From: Ananas comosus
Lineage: Eukaryota; Streptophyta; Magnoliopsida; Poales; Bromeliaceae
Assembly (NCBI RefSeq): GCF_001540865.1
Contig: NC_033639.1
Location: 6,573,312 to 6,637,311 of the forward strand
DNA: 64,000 nucleotides
Reading direction: 5' to 3'
Below are positions 1-11,600 of this stretch, one piece after another. Below the pieces are notes generated by a model. The model ran no database searches. It worked only from the letters and a program-made list of their open reading frames with translations, and had not been told where the DNA came from. The position numbers were made by a program, and so were the translations under genes. Within the stretch, counting starts at the first letter, position 1; every line of letters begins with the position of its first letter.

Positions 1-405
1 GAATCTCTTGATAATATAGTTTTCACTGTCCAAATTTTATTTCCATTTACATCTGGAAGTGGGCGTAGTATTACTAGCAATTACTTCTCTCAAACAAAGA
101 ACTGAAACATGAAATGATGTCTCCCAATTGGCGTTTTACAGAGAAAATTATGAATTAGCTTATTAGGTATGGATTTGTAGTCTTGTTCTGCACAAAATAC
201 GTTAAGAACTCGTAATCAACCAAGAAGGGGCACATGATCCCCCCATGACGCACCTAGCTCTGCCCGAGGAATTATCCCTCATGAAGGGGAATTGGGCTGC
301 ACAAAAATATAACTTGCAATGAAGCAATGACAAACTCAGTATTAAACATTCCCAACTTTCACAGACAAATTGTTTCTCTCTTCAAAATAAGCTCCAATTA
401 GGATT
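1..405. other. Probable CslE intron or upstream DNA
   Basis: No coding match to the CslE N-terminal membrane region is visible on either strand here. The stretch is AT-rich and most simply is the intron before the first CslE exon seen, with the true first exon left of the window. Confidence 0.4.
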
Positions 406-3400
406 TTGTTCTACGTGGCTTTGCAACTAGGATTTCATGTCCAGGCCCAGTTATTTCTCTTTCAGACCGAATCAGGTCACATTTACTACCCCTGCATAAA
501 ATGTTTAACAAATAGATACAGAAACAACTTGCCCGGGGTGGACATCTTTGTGTGCACAGCGGACCTAACAATTGAGCCACCAATCATGGTTATCAACACG
601 GTGCTATCGGTTTTGGCCTACGATTATCCAAAAGATAAGCTAAGTGTGTATCTCTCCGACGATGGCGGATCTGAGCTTACATTCTATGCCCTCTTAGAGG
701 CATCTCATTTCGCAAGAACTTGGATTCCTTTCTGCCAGAAGTTCAATGTGGAAACTAGATCCCCAGCGGCTTATTTCAAAGAATCACATACAAGCCAAAA
801 AGATGTCACAGAAGCTGTTGAATGGATTGCAACAAAGGTAACGTAGTACATGTTACAAATGTTTCATTTTTGCCCATATGATGTTCTTGTTTACATATAA
901 TTGACTGTTTTCAGTTTTACTTGCAGAATTTGTATAAAGAAATGGAGAACCGAATAAATCAAGTGACCAGATTTGGTAGGCTCTCCAATGACATTCGCAA
1001 GCAACACAAGGGATTCTGTGAGTGGAATGTACCGTCAACTTCATGCGACCACCATGCTATTGTCGAAGTAAGGTTGCATGTTACCTTTCTCATAGGATCA
1101 TGTTTTCGTAGTCATAGATTCAAAAGTTTATTTCTTGACTATTGCATAAATAGGAGGGTACCATTCGGTTCAATTTTCTTTTGGTGTAGATACTAATTGA
1201 CGGAAGAGATGAAAATGCCACTGATAATGAAGGAGTCGTGTTGCCCACACTTGTGTACATGGCCCGTGAGAAGAGACCTGAGCACCACCATAATTTCAAA
1301 GCTGGAGCTATGAATTCTTTAGTACGTATTTGTTCATTAAATGTTGGGTATCATGTGTCATTTAGTCTATCGTTACTAATAACTCAGATTGAAATTTGCC
1401 TGATAATATGATGCAAAATACTTTCACCCAAGTTGCTAAACTAGCGAAGTTGGTCTTATGCTGACAACTTCTAATGTGGGGCTACTAGAGGTGGCAAAAA
1501 TTTGGGTTCGGGTCAGACAATGGTAAGATCAATGACCATCTAGTATGTCCAAATCCGACACGGATTACGGTATTATGACCTGGTTTGTTCGGATTTATTG
1601 GACTGAGCCCAGACCTGGTATTTTATTCGGACAAAATATTTTGTCCGAACCCTATTTTCTGACAGGATTGTATATCCGTACCCGATTACTTTTCGGGTCG
1701 GACTAGGTTGGTCAACCAGGTACATATTTTGCCACCTCTAGCTACCGGGATATGCCACTCAGATAGCCATACAATTTGCCTTCATCTTGCGTTATGACTT
1801 GCAAATCTTTTGATCTTTTTTTTTTTTTTTTTGGGTGCTGTAATTGTAAAATGCTTAGCTAAGAGTTTCATCTGAGATAAGCAATGGTGCGGTCATTCTC
1901 AACATGGATTGCGACATGTACTCAAACAATTCCGAAACTATAAAAGACGCATTGTGTTTCTTCATGGATGAGGACAAGGGCCATGAGTTTGCTTATGTTC
2001 AGCTGCCGCAACGTTTCAATAACATCACCAAGAATGACATTTATGCCAACTGCTTGAGAACTGAATATGAGGTAAAATACCAACCACAACTATATATGAT
2101 CTTTATACATAGTTCTATCTAGTATCTACGTTATATACTTTGCTTATGAAGGTGGAGTTTCATGGATTGGATGGATTTGGTGGGCCTCTATATGTGGGAT
2201 CTGGTTGTTTTCATAGAAGAGAGAGTCTCTGTGGAAAGAAATATGAGTCTAATAAAGCAGAGATGAAATATAACAAAAGGAACACTAGAGCAGATGCATC
2301 AACTCTTGAAGAGAAAGCAAAGAGTCTCATAACCTGTACTTTTGAGGACAACACTGAATGGGGAAAGGAGGTTATTATCTTTTTTCCTTTTTATTTCCTT
2401 GTAGCTCCCTAAGCTTGACCCAGATTCAATTTGGTGCTCAAAGTTTCAATTGTAAATTCGTATTTACGTTTTATACTTGATTTGAATTTTGACCTCATAC
2501 TTCCAATTTTAACAACTGAGTCGTTGAAGTTTGATTTTGATTGCAATTTTGTTCTTAGAATTTCAATGTTATAACAAAGAAAAGTTGGCGCCTCTTTCAA
2601 ATGGTAGACTGATAACGGAGCCATAACTTAATTGCTGAACAGCTACAATTGAAACTAAACTACGCAAGTGAGAGCAATATTAAGGTCATGACTAAATTTG
2701 TAATTGTGATTCTACATTTTATGATGAGCTCAATTGTGCTTCGACATTGCAGGTGGGGCTGAAGTATGGGTTCCCGGTAGAGGATGTGATCACTGGCTTG
2801 TCAATCCAATGCAGGGGGTGGAAATCCATCTACTTCAACCCCCCAAGGGTGGGCTTCTTAGGGGTTGCCCCTGTGACACTGGCACAAACCCTAGTTCAGC
2901 ACAAAAGGTGGTCTGAGGGAAATTTCCAGATATTCTTGTCCAAGTATAACCCCTTACTCTATGGGCACAAGAAAATAAAGCTCGGGCTTCAACTTGGCTA
3001 TAACATCTATTTCCTTTGGGCCCCTTGCTCCTTCCCAACAATTTATTATGCTATCATCCCCTCCTTCGCTCTCCTCCATGCCATCTCCTTATTCCCCAGT
3101 GTAAGAATCATCTTGACTCCAAAGATACACTTATGAGATGAAAATGGAAACCAATGCTTGCAACTGATGCAACTATACATCATCACACTGCCAATCCTTC
3201 AGCCCTTCGCCTAATCTCATCTCATACATTCGGCCAAACCATCAAATTTCAAAAGGAGAAAAGACTGCAACTCAGTATACGATAAAGATTGAAATGTGGG
3301 CGATGGTGAACTAATGTAGAGTTGCGTCATCAGGTGCAAGCAATAAATTCTCTATTATTTATTGCATTAACTAATTTATATCTGACGAACAGGTTCACAG

Positions 3401-3935
3401 CATTTGGTTTGCACCGTTTGCTTATGTTATTGGTGTAACAACTATACATAGCTTGTGGGAGTCCAAAAAGGTTGGATATACACTTAAAGGATGGTGGAAC
3501 GAGCGAAGAATGTGGCTTTTCAAGAGATTGGCTTCTTACCCATTTGCTGCCACTGATGCCTTCCTGAAGCTACTCGACGTGAAGAAATTGGCATTTATTG
3601 TCACCGCTAAGGTGGCCGACGAGGAGGTCTCAAAGCGGTACGAGAAAGAAGTCATGGAGTTCGGATCGGCGTCTCTCATGTTCATCATTCTATCAGCGCA
3701 TGCAGTGTTTTGCCTGCTTTGCCTTCTAGGGGGAGTTAAGAAGTTGGTGTTGGATGGAACTGGAGAGATGAGTTCCATGTTGGTGCAACTTACAGTAACT
3801 GGGGCTATCACCCTAATAAACATGCCCATCTATCAAGCCATGTTTTTAAGGGTTGATGGTGGATGCATGCCGATATCCGTCACTATTATATCGGTCGGAT
3901 TGGCAATGCTAGCTTGTATAATAGGAACAAAGTAG
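406..3935 (+). CDS. CSLE1: Cellulose synthase-like protein E (CslE), 5' end outside window
   Basis: This is a membrane glycosyltransferase of family GT2, expected to make a cell-wall polysaccharide in the Golgi or plasma membrane; the CslE product is not established. I read exons at about 406-837, 927-1067, 1190-1321, 1859-2071, 2152-2370, 2753-3100 and 3393-3935. All have GT/AG borders and all introns after the first exon seen are phase 0. About 675 residues are visible, against roughly 730 for the family. The catalytic signature is complete: SDDGG, then DCDMYSNN, then PVEDV, then [15 protein letters not shown] and [10 protein letters not shown] are typical of the CslE group. The C-terminal half carries several hydrophobic membrane segments. 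The N-terminal membrane exon is missing and residues before NNLPGVDIF match poorly, so the first exon's left border is unsure. No start codon is assigned. An hAT-like MITE lies in the intron 1322-1858. Confidence 0.9.
1486..1740. mobile_element. hAT-like MITE in a CslE intron
   Basis: This is a 255-bp element with 14-bp terminal inverted repeats, TAGAGGTGGCAAAA at the left and TTTTGCCACCTCTA at the right. It is flanked by a 5-bp direct repeat GCTAC at 1481-1485 and 1741-1745. The TIR resembles hAT ends, whose duplications are normally 8 bp; only 5 bp match here. It has no coding capacity. It lies inside the intron at 1322-1858 and leaves both splice sites intact. Confidence 0.82.
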
Positions 3936-3958
3936 TAATTCCTGTACATAAGAATAAG

Positions 3959-4674
3959 GTTTAAAGTGCCGTGACACAGAAGCGTGCCACTGTTTGCCAG
4001 GCACGGTACGGCACCAACACGTTTTCGTACCGACACATAGTACGCTTGCGTGCAAATGGATACGCATGATCCCCTAGCACGTTTTGGCACGAACTTATTT
4101 TAATTTTTTTTTTATTTCAATAAGCTCTTATAATTTGTTTTGAAAGATTTAATCAAATAATTATGAATATTTGCTATGTATAGTTTACTATACACTTCAG
4201 TTCAATTTTGTTTTTCTAATTCGCCAAAAATTTCGGGGTGCGATAAATTTTGATAAAATAATTTACGAAGAAAAAAGGATATCTAATGGTAGATGCGGAG
4301 GGCTCAGGCCGGGATGACTTGCGTCCACTCAGCGGTATGGATCAGGATATGTATATTAAAAATTTACCTGTATATTGATAAATAAAAATATTAAATTATA
4401 ATTTTTTGATTTACTTAATAAATAGATTTCGATTTGCAATATCTTTGGGGGTGTAGGGTACAACAAATGATTCGGATACTCCAAAAGAACAAAACGAAAG
4501 AAAAAAAAAAGCAAGAAAGAAAAAAAAAAAAAAAACAGCATCGTGCTGCTTGCGGCACACTGCGCTATGCCGCTCTGTTTCGTGCGGCACGATGGCGCAT
4601 GCCGCAACATAGAGGAGGTCTCGCCGGTACGTGTGGCCTCGTACGGTACGGTACGGGGCGGCACTTTAAATTCC
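3959..4674. mobile_element. 716-bp MITE just after the CslE stop codon
   Basis: The inverted ends share TTTAAAGTGCCG at the left and CGGCACTTTAAA at the right. A 7-bp direct repeat GAATAAG lies at 3952-3958 and 4675-4681. The right part contains an A-rich run and GC-rich CGGTACGGTACGG-type repeats. It starts 23 bp after the CslE stop, so it probably supplies or interrupts the 3' UTR. Superfamily is uncertain; the duplication length is compatible with hAT or MULE types. Confidence 0.75.
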
Positions 4675-4681
4675 GAATAAG

Positions 4682-6419
4682 AACAAAGAATGATCTTGAG
4701 TGAATTATTTCTTAAATTCTTTATTCAGTATTAAAATTTTGGAAAGAGAAGTAACATATGTGCAAAGTATGCACAAATACCATTGTTATATGCCAGGTGA
4801 ATTCTCATGCAAGCCAAAAAAAAATAAAAAAAATAAAAAATAAAAAAAGCACTTCGAAATAGACGAAAAGCTGTCTAAAATTTTTAGGGATTCAACATAT
4901 TGAATGCACATGGACACAGATAGCAACTTGCATGGTTTGTGCACAATAATGTTGGAATGATCCGTGACCGTGAGTAAAGAGATTTAGGTTAGCCCAAGTA
5001 TAATTGAGTCATAAATGTGCCAACCTACGGACAATATTAAACACAACTTTTATAAACATTTATATGACTATGTTCTAGATAATTGAGCAAGACTAAGATA
5101 CTTCCAAAGGTAAACCTAGAAGTTCACTTTTACATTAAGTCCAATAATGGAACACCTAAATCAACTATCATCCCCGTTAAAAATGATATAAAATATTTGG
5201 CAATCTATGGATCAATATTATTTGCCTGGATTGTATTTAAAAAAAAAAAAAAATCAATATGCATTAGATTGTATTTAATGATGCCGACAATCGATCAGGA
5301 TGCCCAGTTGCCTGCAATGAGGTGGAAGTAAACGATCCTGTTTTGCTATCATATTCTACCCCTACCCCTGCTTGTAACAACTAAAATGTTAAAACAATTC
5401 TTGAGCTTTTTTATGGCAAACCGAATTATTAAACAAATCGTACGGTCGTGTCTAGTCACTTTTAGTAATGAGTTGGTGTTGAATGTTAAAACTACAGCCC
5501 TTTATTAAACAGGTTAGGTTTGAGTTACCCTACGTGCTATGGTGCTCGTGTCCTGAAGGAAACAGAGATAACCAAATGAGAACAATTACTATATAACCAG
5601 CCAAATTCAAAACATGCTGCACCCTAATCACAATCTCTGCAGCAGTTAAAAGGGCAAAGAAAAAAAATATACAAAACAAGTAAAAGGCCGTCCGTTTTTC
5701 ATTTACATTACTCTCAAAACCTCAAGCTAACTAATAAGATAGCTGAAGAGAAAAGAGAGAAACAGTGAGCGGTTGGTTCTGCTGATGCCCGGAGTCCAAA
5801 ACATGCGTCCTGACACCTGGGAGTTCTCGACGTTAGAGAGCAGGAAATTTGTAGGTTTGCCAATTTACTTCGTTCGAATCATTTCGGATGCATAGGCTTC
5901 CGTTATGAACTCTTATCTGATCTCCTTTGAAACCTGCTAAAAGTTGCCATGCATTAATCAGGAAACATGAGCCCAGAATTTGCATCAGTACTTAGTTTCT
6001 TTCTTCAAACAGCAAATCTTAAATCTAGTCTAGAGGGCCATCTCAATCCATCCCCAAATAGATATTGTACGGTGTCGAGTACAGAGAAATGAGATTAGGA
6101 TATACAAATATAATATTCTAGTAGACACTGTTCTGTCATTTAATGTCCTTCAATTACCTAATAGCTCTTCTCAAATATGATGTTCTACTGAGACAGTAAG
6201 AGTAGACGTCAAAATCAAACTGGAAAAAAAACTGACTAATGTTCTAAACCCATGATAAACAAATCAACCAAACTAACACCAATGCGGCACAAGACAGGAG
6301 AAATTCAATGAGAGCTTAGCAAAAGAAAACATTGTAGATCGTGGAATGATATGCGAACCTGTACATGAAAGAGAACGCGGGTTGCTCTCTCTCTAGCTAG
6401 TTTCTGGGAGCACAGTTTC
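4682..6419. other. Intergenic DNA between two convergent genes, with the UPL 3' UTR
   Basis: The sequence is AT-rich with several A-runs and no recognisable gene. The part next to 6420 must hold the 3' UTR of the UPL gene on the minus strand, but I could not fix its polyadenylation site. Confidence 0.5.
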
Positions 6420-8640
6420 TTAGCCAAATCCAAAACCTTCGCTAGCTTCATGGATGGCGAGAAGCAAGCGTTCTTCTAACTGTTCCTTGGAGGTGTACTC
6501 CGGCAGGTCCAGCTGATTGAAACTGCATTAACAAATAAATATTAGATCACCTGCCTAAATTTGTATTTGCACACATATCCGTCAAACAAAAAAAAGAGGC
6601 AGTATCTAGTCTTAGTAAAATAAGATACAAAAGTGTAAAGAGGGGTGATTTTTTCAAATGCAAGGGTATTATGTAAGAGTGAAGTTTCTGAAGGGTATGA
6701 GATTGAGATTTTGCAAGCATAGTTAAGAATCTTAACAGATAACCCCCCTCACAAAACAAAAAACGAAAACAATGCACAAAACTCCTTGTCCTATATATAA
6801 CGCGGCTGACCATGTATGAGCAGATGGAAGCCTCTCGGGAGCACCATATGCTTTGTGAATTTGAAACCTCTGAGGGCCTGAAATACCTTGCAATGCTTTA
6901 AATCCCTCCAAAGGAACCTGAGATAACCACCATAAAAGGATTAGGTTACTAGATAGTTATGAAAATTATAATGAGAATGAAGAATCGCAGCAAATAAAAG
7001 AAATTTACTAATACTAATTTCATCATGAATATTGTCCCGTCCAGCCAATAATTAACTAGCAAATATTCTTCAGGTTATAAACCAATGAAGCTCCATGTCA
7101 ACATGGTAACCAACAAAGCAACTAAATTCAAGAATAGCTTAGGTTGAGTCACCAGTGTCTATAACCAATAACTGCAGACATTGCATAACTCGGACATCCA
7201 TTAATGACAGAAGAATCAAATAAATATTTCCACTCTGAATTTAGAAATATGCGAAGATTTTCTTGGTGCTTCAGCATTGGCTTTGGGTGTTAACAACTTC
7301 CCAAACAGAACATTAGTACCTTCGATGTTCCCGTGACAAATTGCAGTAATCTAGCCATGTCTTCCTTGCTAAATGACTTGACGACTTCCCAGAACCACTG
7401 AATAACAGCAGATGCAGCTGTGTATCCAGTGTATTCCGCATTTGCTTTCAGATCATCAACTGCGAGAAACAAAGAAAAAGAAAATCATGATAGAGAAAAA
7501 GAATATTGATGAGAATACAAATAATAATTAGCGATAGAAACTGACGATCAATCTCCGGAAGTCCACTAATCAGAAGCTCAAGCTCCTTGTCGTTGAATAT
7601 TGAAATAAGATCCCTGGGAACTAATTCAGTGAAGCCTTCCAGGAAGGCATTAATTTGAGGACGAATGGCATTTGTCAATATATGTTCTGCGACAAGGTCC
7701 ACATATTCATGCTTTGTTTCTTCAGTTACCCTGATATTTCTTCCCCCAGGTATTAGCTCATAATCAGTAACCTACATTACAACAAAATAAATCAAGAAAA
7801 GACTGAGGTACGACCCAAATGGAGATGTAATCAGAAAGGAAGAAGTAAAAAGTTGCAATGGTTACCTCATTTTTTTCATAAAGGATGTGTTTTTCTTCGT
7901 CGGCATCCATACTAAATGTCAAATCAGGGATGTCACTAACATCATTCTGTCAAAAAAGACAACACAAAAAACAAAATAGTATCAAGAATAAGTTCAAAAA
8001 GATAATATGTGTGCGCATATTTTAGCATCCGGAATCTGTATTCTAAACACGAACCTCAAGCATCCACTTCAAGTTCTTGTAATAATCAGGATCAACAGCT
8101 TCTATATCATGATAAGTTACTTTAACACCCAGGATGTGCATGTAAAAAGAGCGAGTGAAATGAACATCCAACAGCTGACCATCAAATAATGCTTTGGCAA
8201 CCTGTAAAAATCATTGAAAATAACAAAATATAAAGATAATCAAAACCAAGAACTACAACAGAAACAACCCCGGTAAGAAAAAAGAAAAATCTGCAAAGCA
8301 TTACCACACGGCCAACAAACTTGAAATACGATAGATGCTCCGTTTGGTAGACAGAGTTGGGGTTAGGCTGGAAAGTTGCATTGTTCCCCACTGTAGTGAA
8401 AAGCAAAGCACCTTTATCAAATATAACTCTAGAAAGTAATTGATACCATTCCCTAGTCAAACCGCCAGCATCAATCCCCTCTTCTCCTTGAAATTGCACA
8501 CTCAATCGTCCCTTAAGGTCCTGTGTACGGCGCAACCGCAACTGGTTATATGAATCCTCCAACACATACGCCCGCCGAACGCTTATCCGTAAAGGAGCAG
8601 AGTGGTGCTGGTCATGCTGTTGCCTGATGCGCGAACGGAA
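6420..8640 (-). other. UPL HECT catalytic domain
   Basis: Exons 9 (distal part) to 15 encode the HECT fold. The N-lobe includes [18 protein letters not shown] and [20 protein letters not shown]. The C-lobe includes [13 protein letters not shown], the catalytic loop [16 protein letters not shown], and a C-terminal FGFG tail. The TGT codon of the catalytic Cys3656 is split: exon 14 ends with TG and exon 15 begins with T. All hallmark residues are intact, so the enzyme should be active. Confidence 0.92.
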
Positions 8641-11600
8641 ATACGCTCTCTTGTTGTCAAAATCAATTAGCCTTGGTACTTTCAACATCATTGAAAGTGA
8701 CTTTTCCAGTAAACTAGGGTTTTGCCGAATAAAAACATTGAGAAGGCGGCGATGTTTCTCCGCCACCCTAGAGAAAGTCATATTCACGTTCCCACTGCTC
8801 TTCTGGGATGGTGACGACAACGTCCCACAATATTCTTTGACTTCTCTTGCCGTTACATTGCTGTCTGGATGTGAGATGGTTTGGCTTGTTTGAAGCTTCT
8901 CGCAAAGAACAAAGAAAGACTCTATAAATGGCAACAACTGCTGTGTGCCAAGAGGAAGAGGCCGGGAAGGAGAGGAAGAACCACTGACGTCTACAACATC
9001 TGAAATTGGTGCAGAGGTCGAATTCTGTCCTAGCTTCGCCTCTGTCGTGCTAATGCAATCGCTTAATTCTTGCCATAGAGGTTCAAGCGATACATTTAAG
9101 TCCCCAAGTACAGAGTGCTCCACCTGTTCCTCTTCAAGCTCTTTGCCCTTTCTGCTATTAATGGAAGTCAGTATAATTAGGGTTTGCAACATGCGCAAGA
9201 TCGCTGCACCTGCCGAAGATGAAGAACCAAGCCCAAGCATTTGGGTTTTCTTCAAACTTACGAGCTCCACAACTGCTGATGAACTTAAGCTACCAGCTAA
9301 ATTTGCTAGCTCCAGTTGAAAGAACTTTCGGTGGGTGGCAGCAACAGAGGCCAACTTCTTCACTACTTCAGAAGCAAGTGAATATACTTTATCTGAAAGT
9401 CTGATGAATTAATACATACAAGTTAGGGTGACACACGAAGAGAGTAGACCATTGGAGTTATCAGACACAATTCCATTTAGAAGAGCAACAAAAAAGAAGA
9501 AGAAGAAGAAGAAGAATTAGAAGAAGAAGAAGCCAACAGAACATTTGATTTTATACATGCAAATTGAAGACACGTCAATGTTTCTTTGGGTATAAAGAAT
9601 AAACAATAATTATGAAAATGTATCCTTACTATTCTTGGGCAGTAAATGAAGCTGAAAAGAATATTATGCTACGACAATCAAATAAAATTGAAAAACAGAT
9701 ACAGATTGTTACCCCTCGAGTGCAAGAATTCTGCACAAGTTGCACAAGTCTGACTCTGGAAGCTGCACCAAAATGTCATACAGGTTTACAGATTGTTTGG
9801 CACCCGAGGATGGTGTCACCTCAGCATTAGGGCACTGATCAAGATCCTTACTGTGTTCCTGCTCTTGAGTGGAAGAATCTATTTGGGAATTAGACAATGC
9901 CCCATTTGCTAATTGTGCCTCAGAGATGCCTGCAGCTTGTCCCGACCGTGACAGGTTGTCAACTTTGGAGACAGCATTGTTTACAACCACTTGAAGCAAG
10001 CACATGACCTGCACAAAAATAGAAAAAAAAATTAATGATAATTAAAACACTAAATTCAGGAAAGGGCCTTTACATAAGATCCCTTATCTTAAATTGCAAA
10101 GCCAGAGGGGTTAACTGGTTTCGTTAAGTAATTCAAAAGGGGTACTTCTTTAAGTACCAGGAATACGTTTATATGTAAGAGAAGTTTTTGAAGAGAATAT
10201 ATGATATATACACATAGACACATAAGAAGAGACTTTTGAATGAGTATATCAATATATAAAAATATGGGGCCGTTTGGTTCAAGGTTTGCAAATATTCTGG
10301 AAATGTTGAGTATTTTATATTCGGAATGGCAAGTTTGTTACTAACTTATTAAGCCACTTGAGTTGGGAGATTGTTGAGAACTAATATATTCTTATTAATG
10401 GACTACTAATAATTCCCATCAAGCATAATAATGAGAATACCTCAACATAATAATGAGAATACCTCCCACCCCATGATAATCTATCGCCTAGTAATCTACA
10501 ATGATTTTACCACTTTACTAACATCTTTTACAACTACATAATGTAAGTTGAATGGTAATAATTTGAATATTTTCAATAGAAAATATGGAGGATTGCCGGA
10601 ATCTTATAACCATGAACCAAACGGCCCCTTAGAGAAATGTCTTATATATTACTACGTAAGCTCAGGAGTACCTGCTCAACATGTGCATTGCTGCGTGAAA
10701 ATAAAGGTGTCTTAAGGAGCTTCAGAAACAATAGTAGAGGCATATGATACTTGGATGGCGTCCCCAGCGCATCATATGAAGCCCCTTCCTCAAAGATTTT
10801 CTCTTTTCCCTTCTCCATGCCAATGGTAGTTGAGGGGCCTATGGCTGATGAAGGATTAAAATAGAACAAAATATCAACAACAGAAGAATGATTTCTCGCC
10901 AGATATGTCAGAATCTCCAGAAGCCGCCTGGAAACAAGGGGAGGAAGACCTTTCCAGAAACACAAAAAGAAAACATATTTAGACCGACAATCAAAATGAA
11001 AATGGAAGTTAAAAGTAAATTGTAAGAAAAGGCACCATTAGAGGATTGAGGTCGGGCATAGACAACATTCCACTGACAGCCATAGAGCCTCTGGGTTGTT
11101 GTTGTACTTGAATTACCAGGTCCATCAACTTCAGATCTAACCATATCTATTAAAAAGCCTATCAGAATACCACGCGTAACACTATGAGCACACAGATTTA
11201 ACAAAACTCTTTGGAGAAGGCCTTTGCTGACAGGCTGCAAATTAAACAAAAAGGAAGACATGAGATTAATGCAACAGAAAGAATGACATACAATGGTAAC
11301 CAATTATCATGTGTCATTGACCAGCCAGAGATATATCTAAAATTTTCATCTCCTTGTACAAAGAAATATTTCAATCTGGCATTGTAAGATCAAACAATAA
11401 CTCGAACAGCTCTTACAATGATTAAAAAAAAAAAAAAGAACTTCATACAAACGTAAAGCTTCAAAAGAAACTAAAAAACTAAACTTATCTGCTAATAACA
11501 TAGTTGTGTTGTCAATGTTGCTGAGGAATTAAAAGAGAGCTTCTCCGCAAACTTAAAGTTGTAGAAAACTTAAGGCTAAATTACAGAAAACCTCCTTACA

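Noticed and set aside
8945..9319. 124-codon plus-strand ORF
   Set aside because: It is antisense to UPL exon 9, whose minus-strand frame is strongly conserved.
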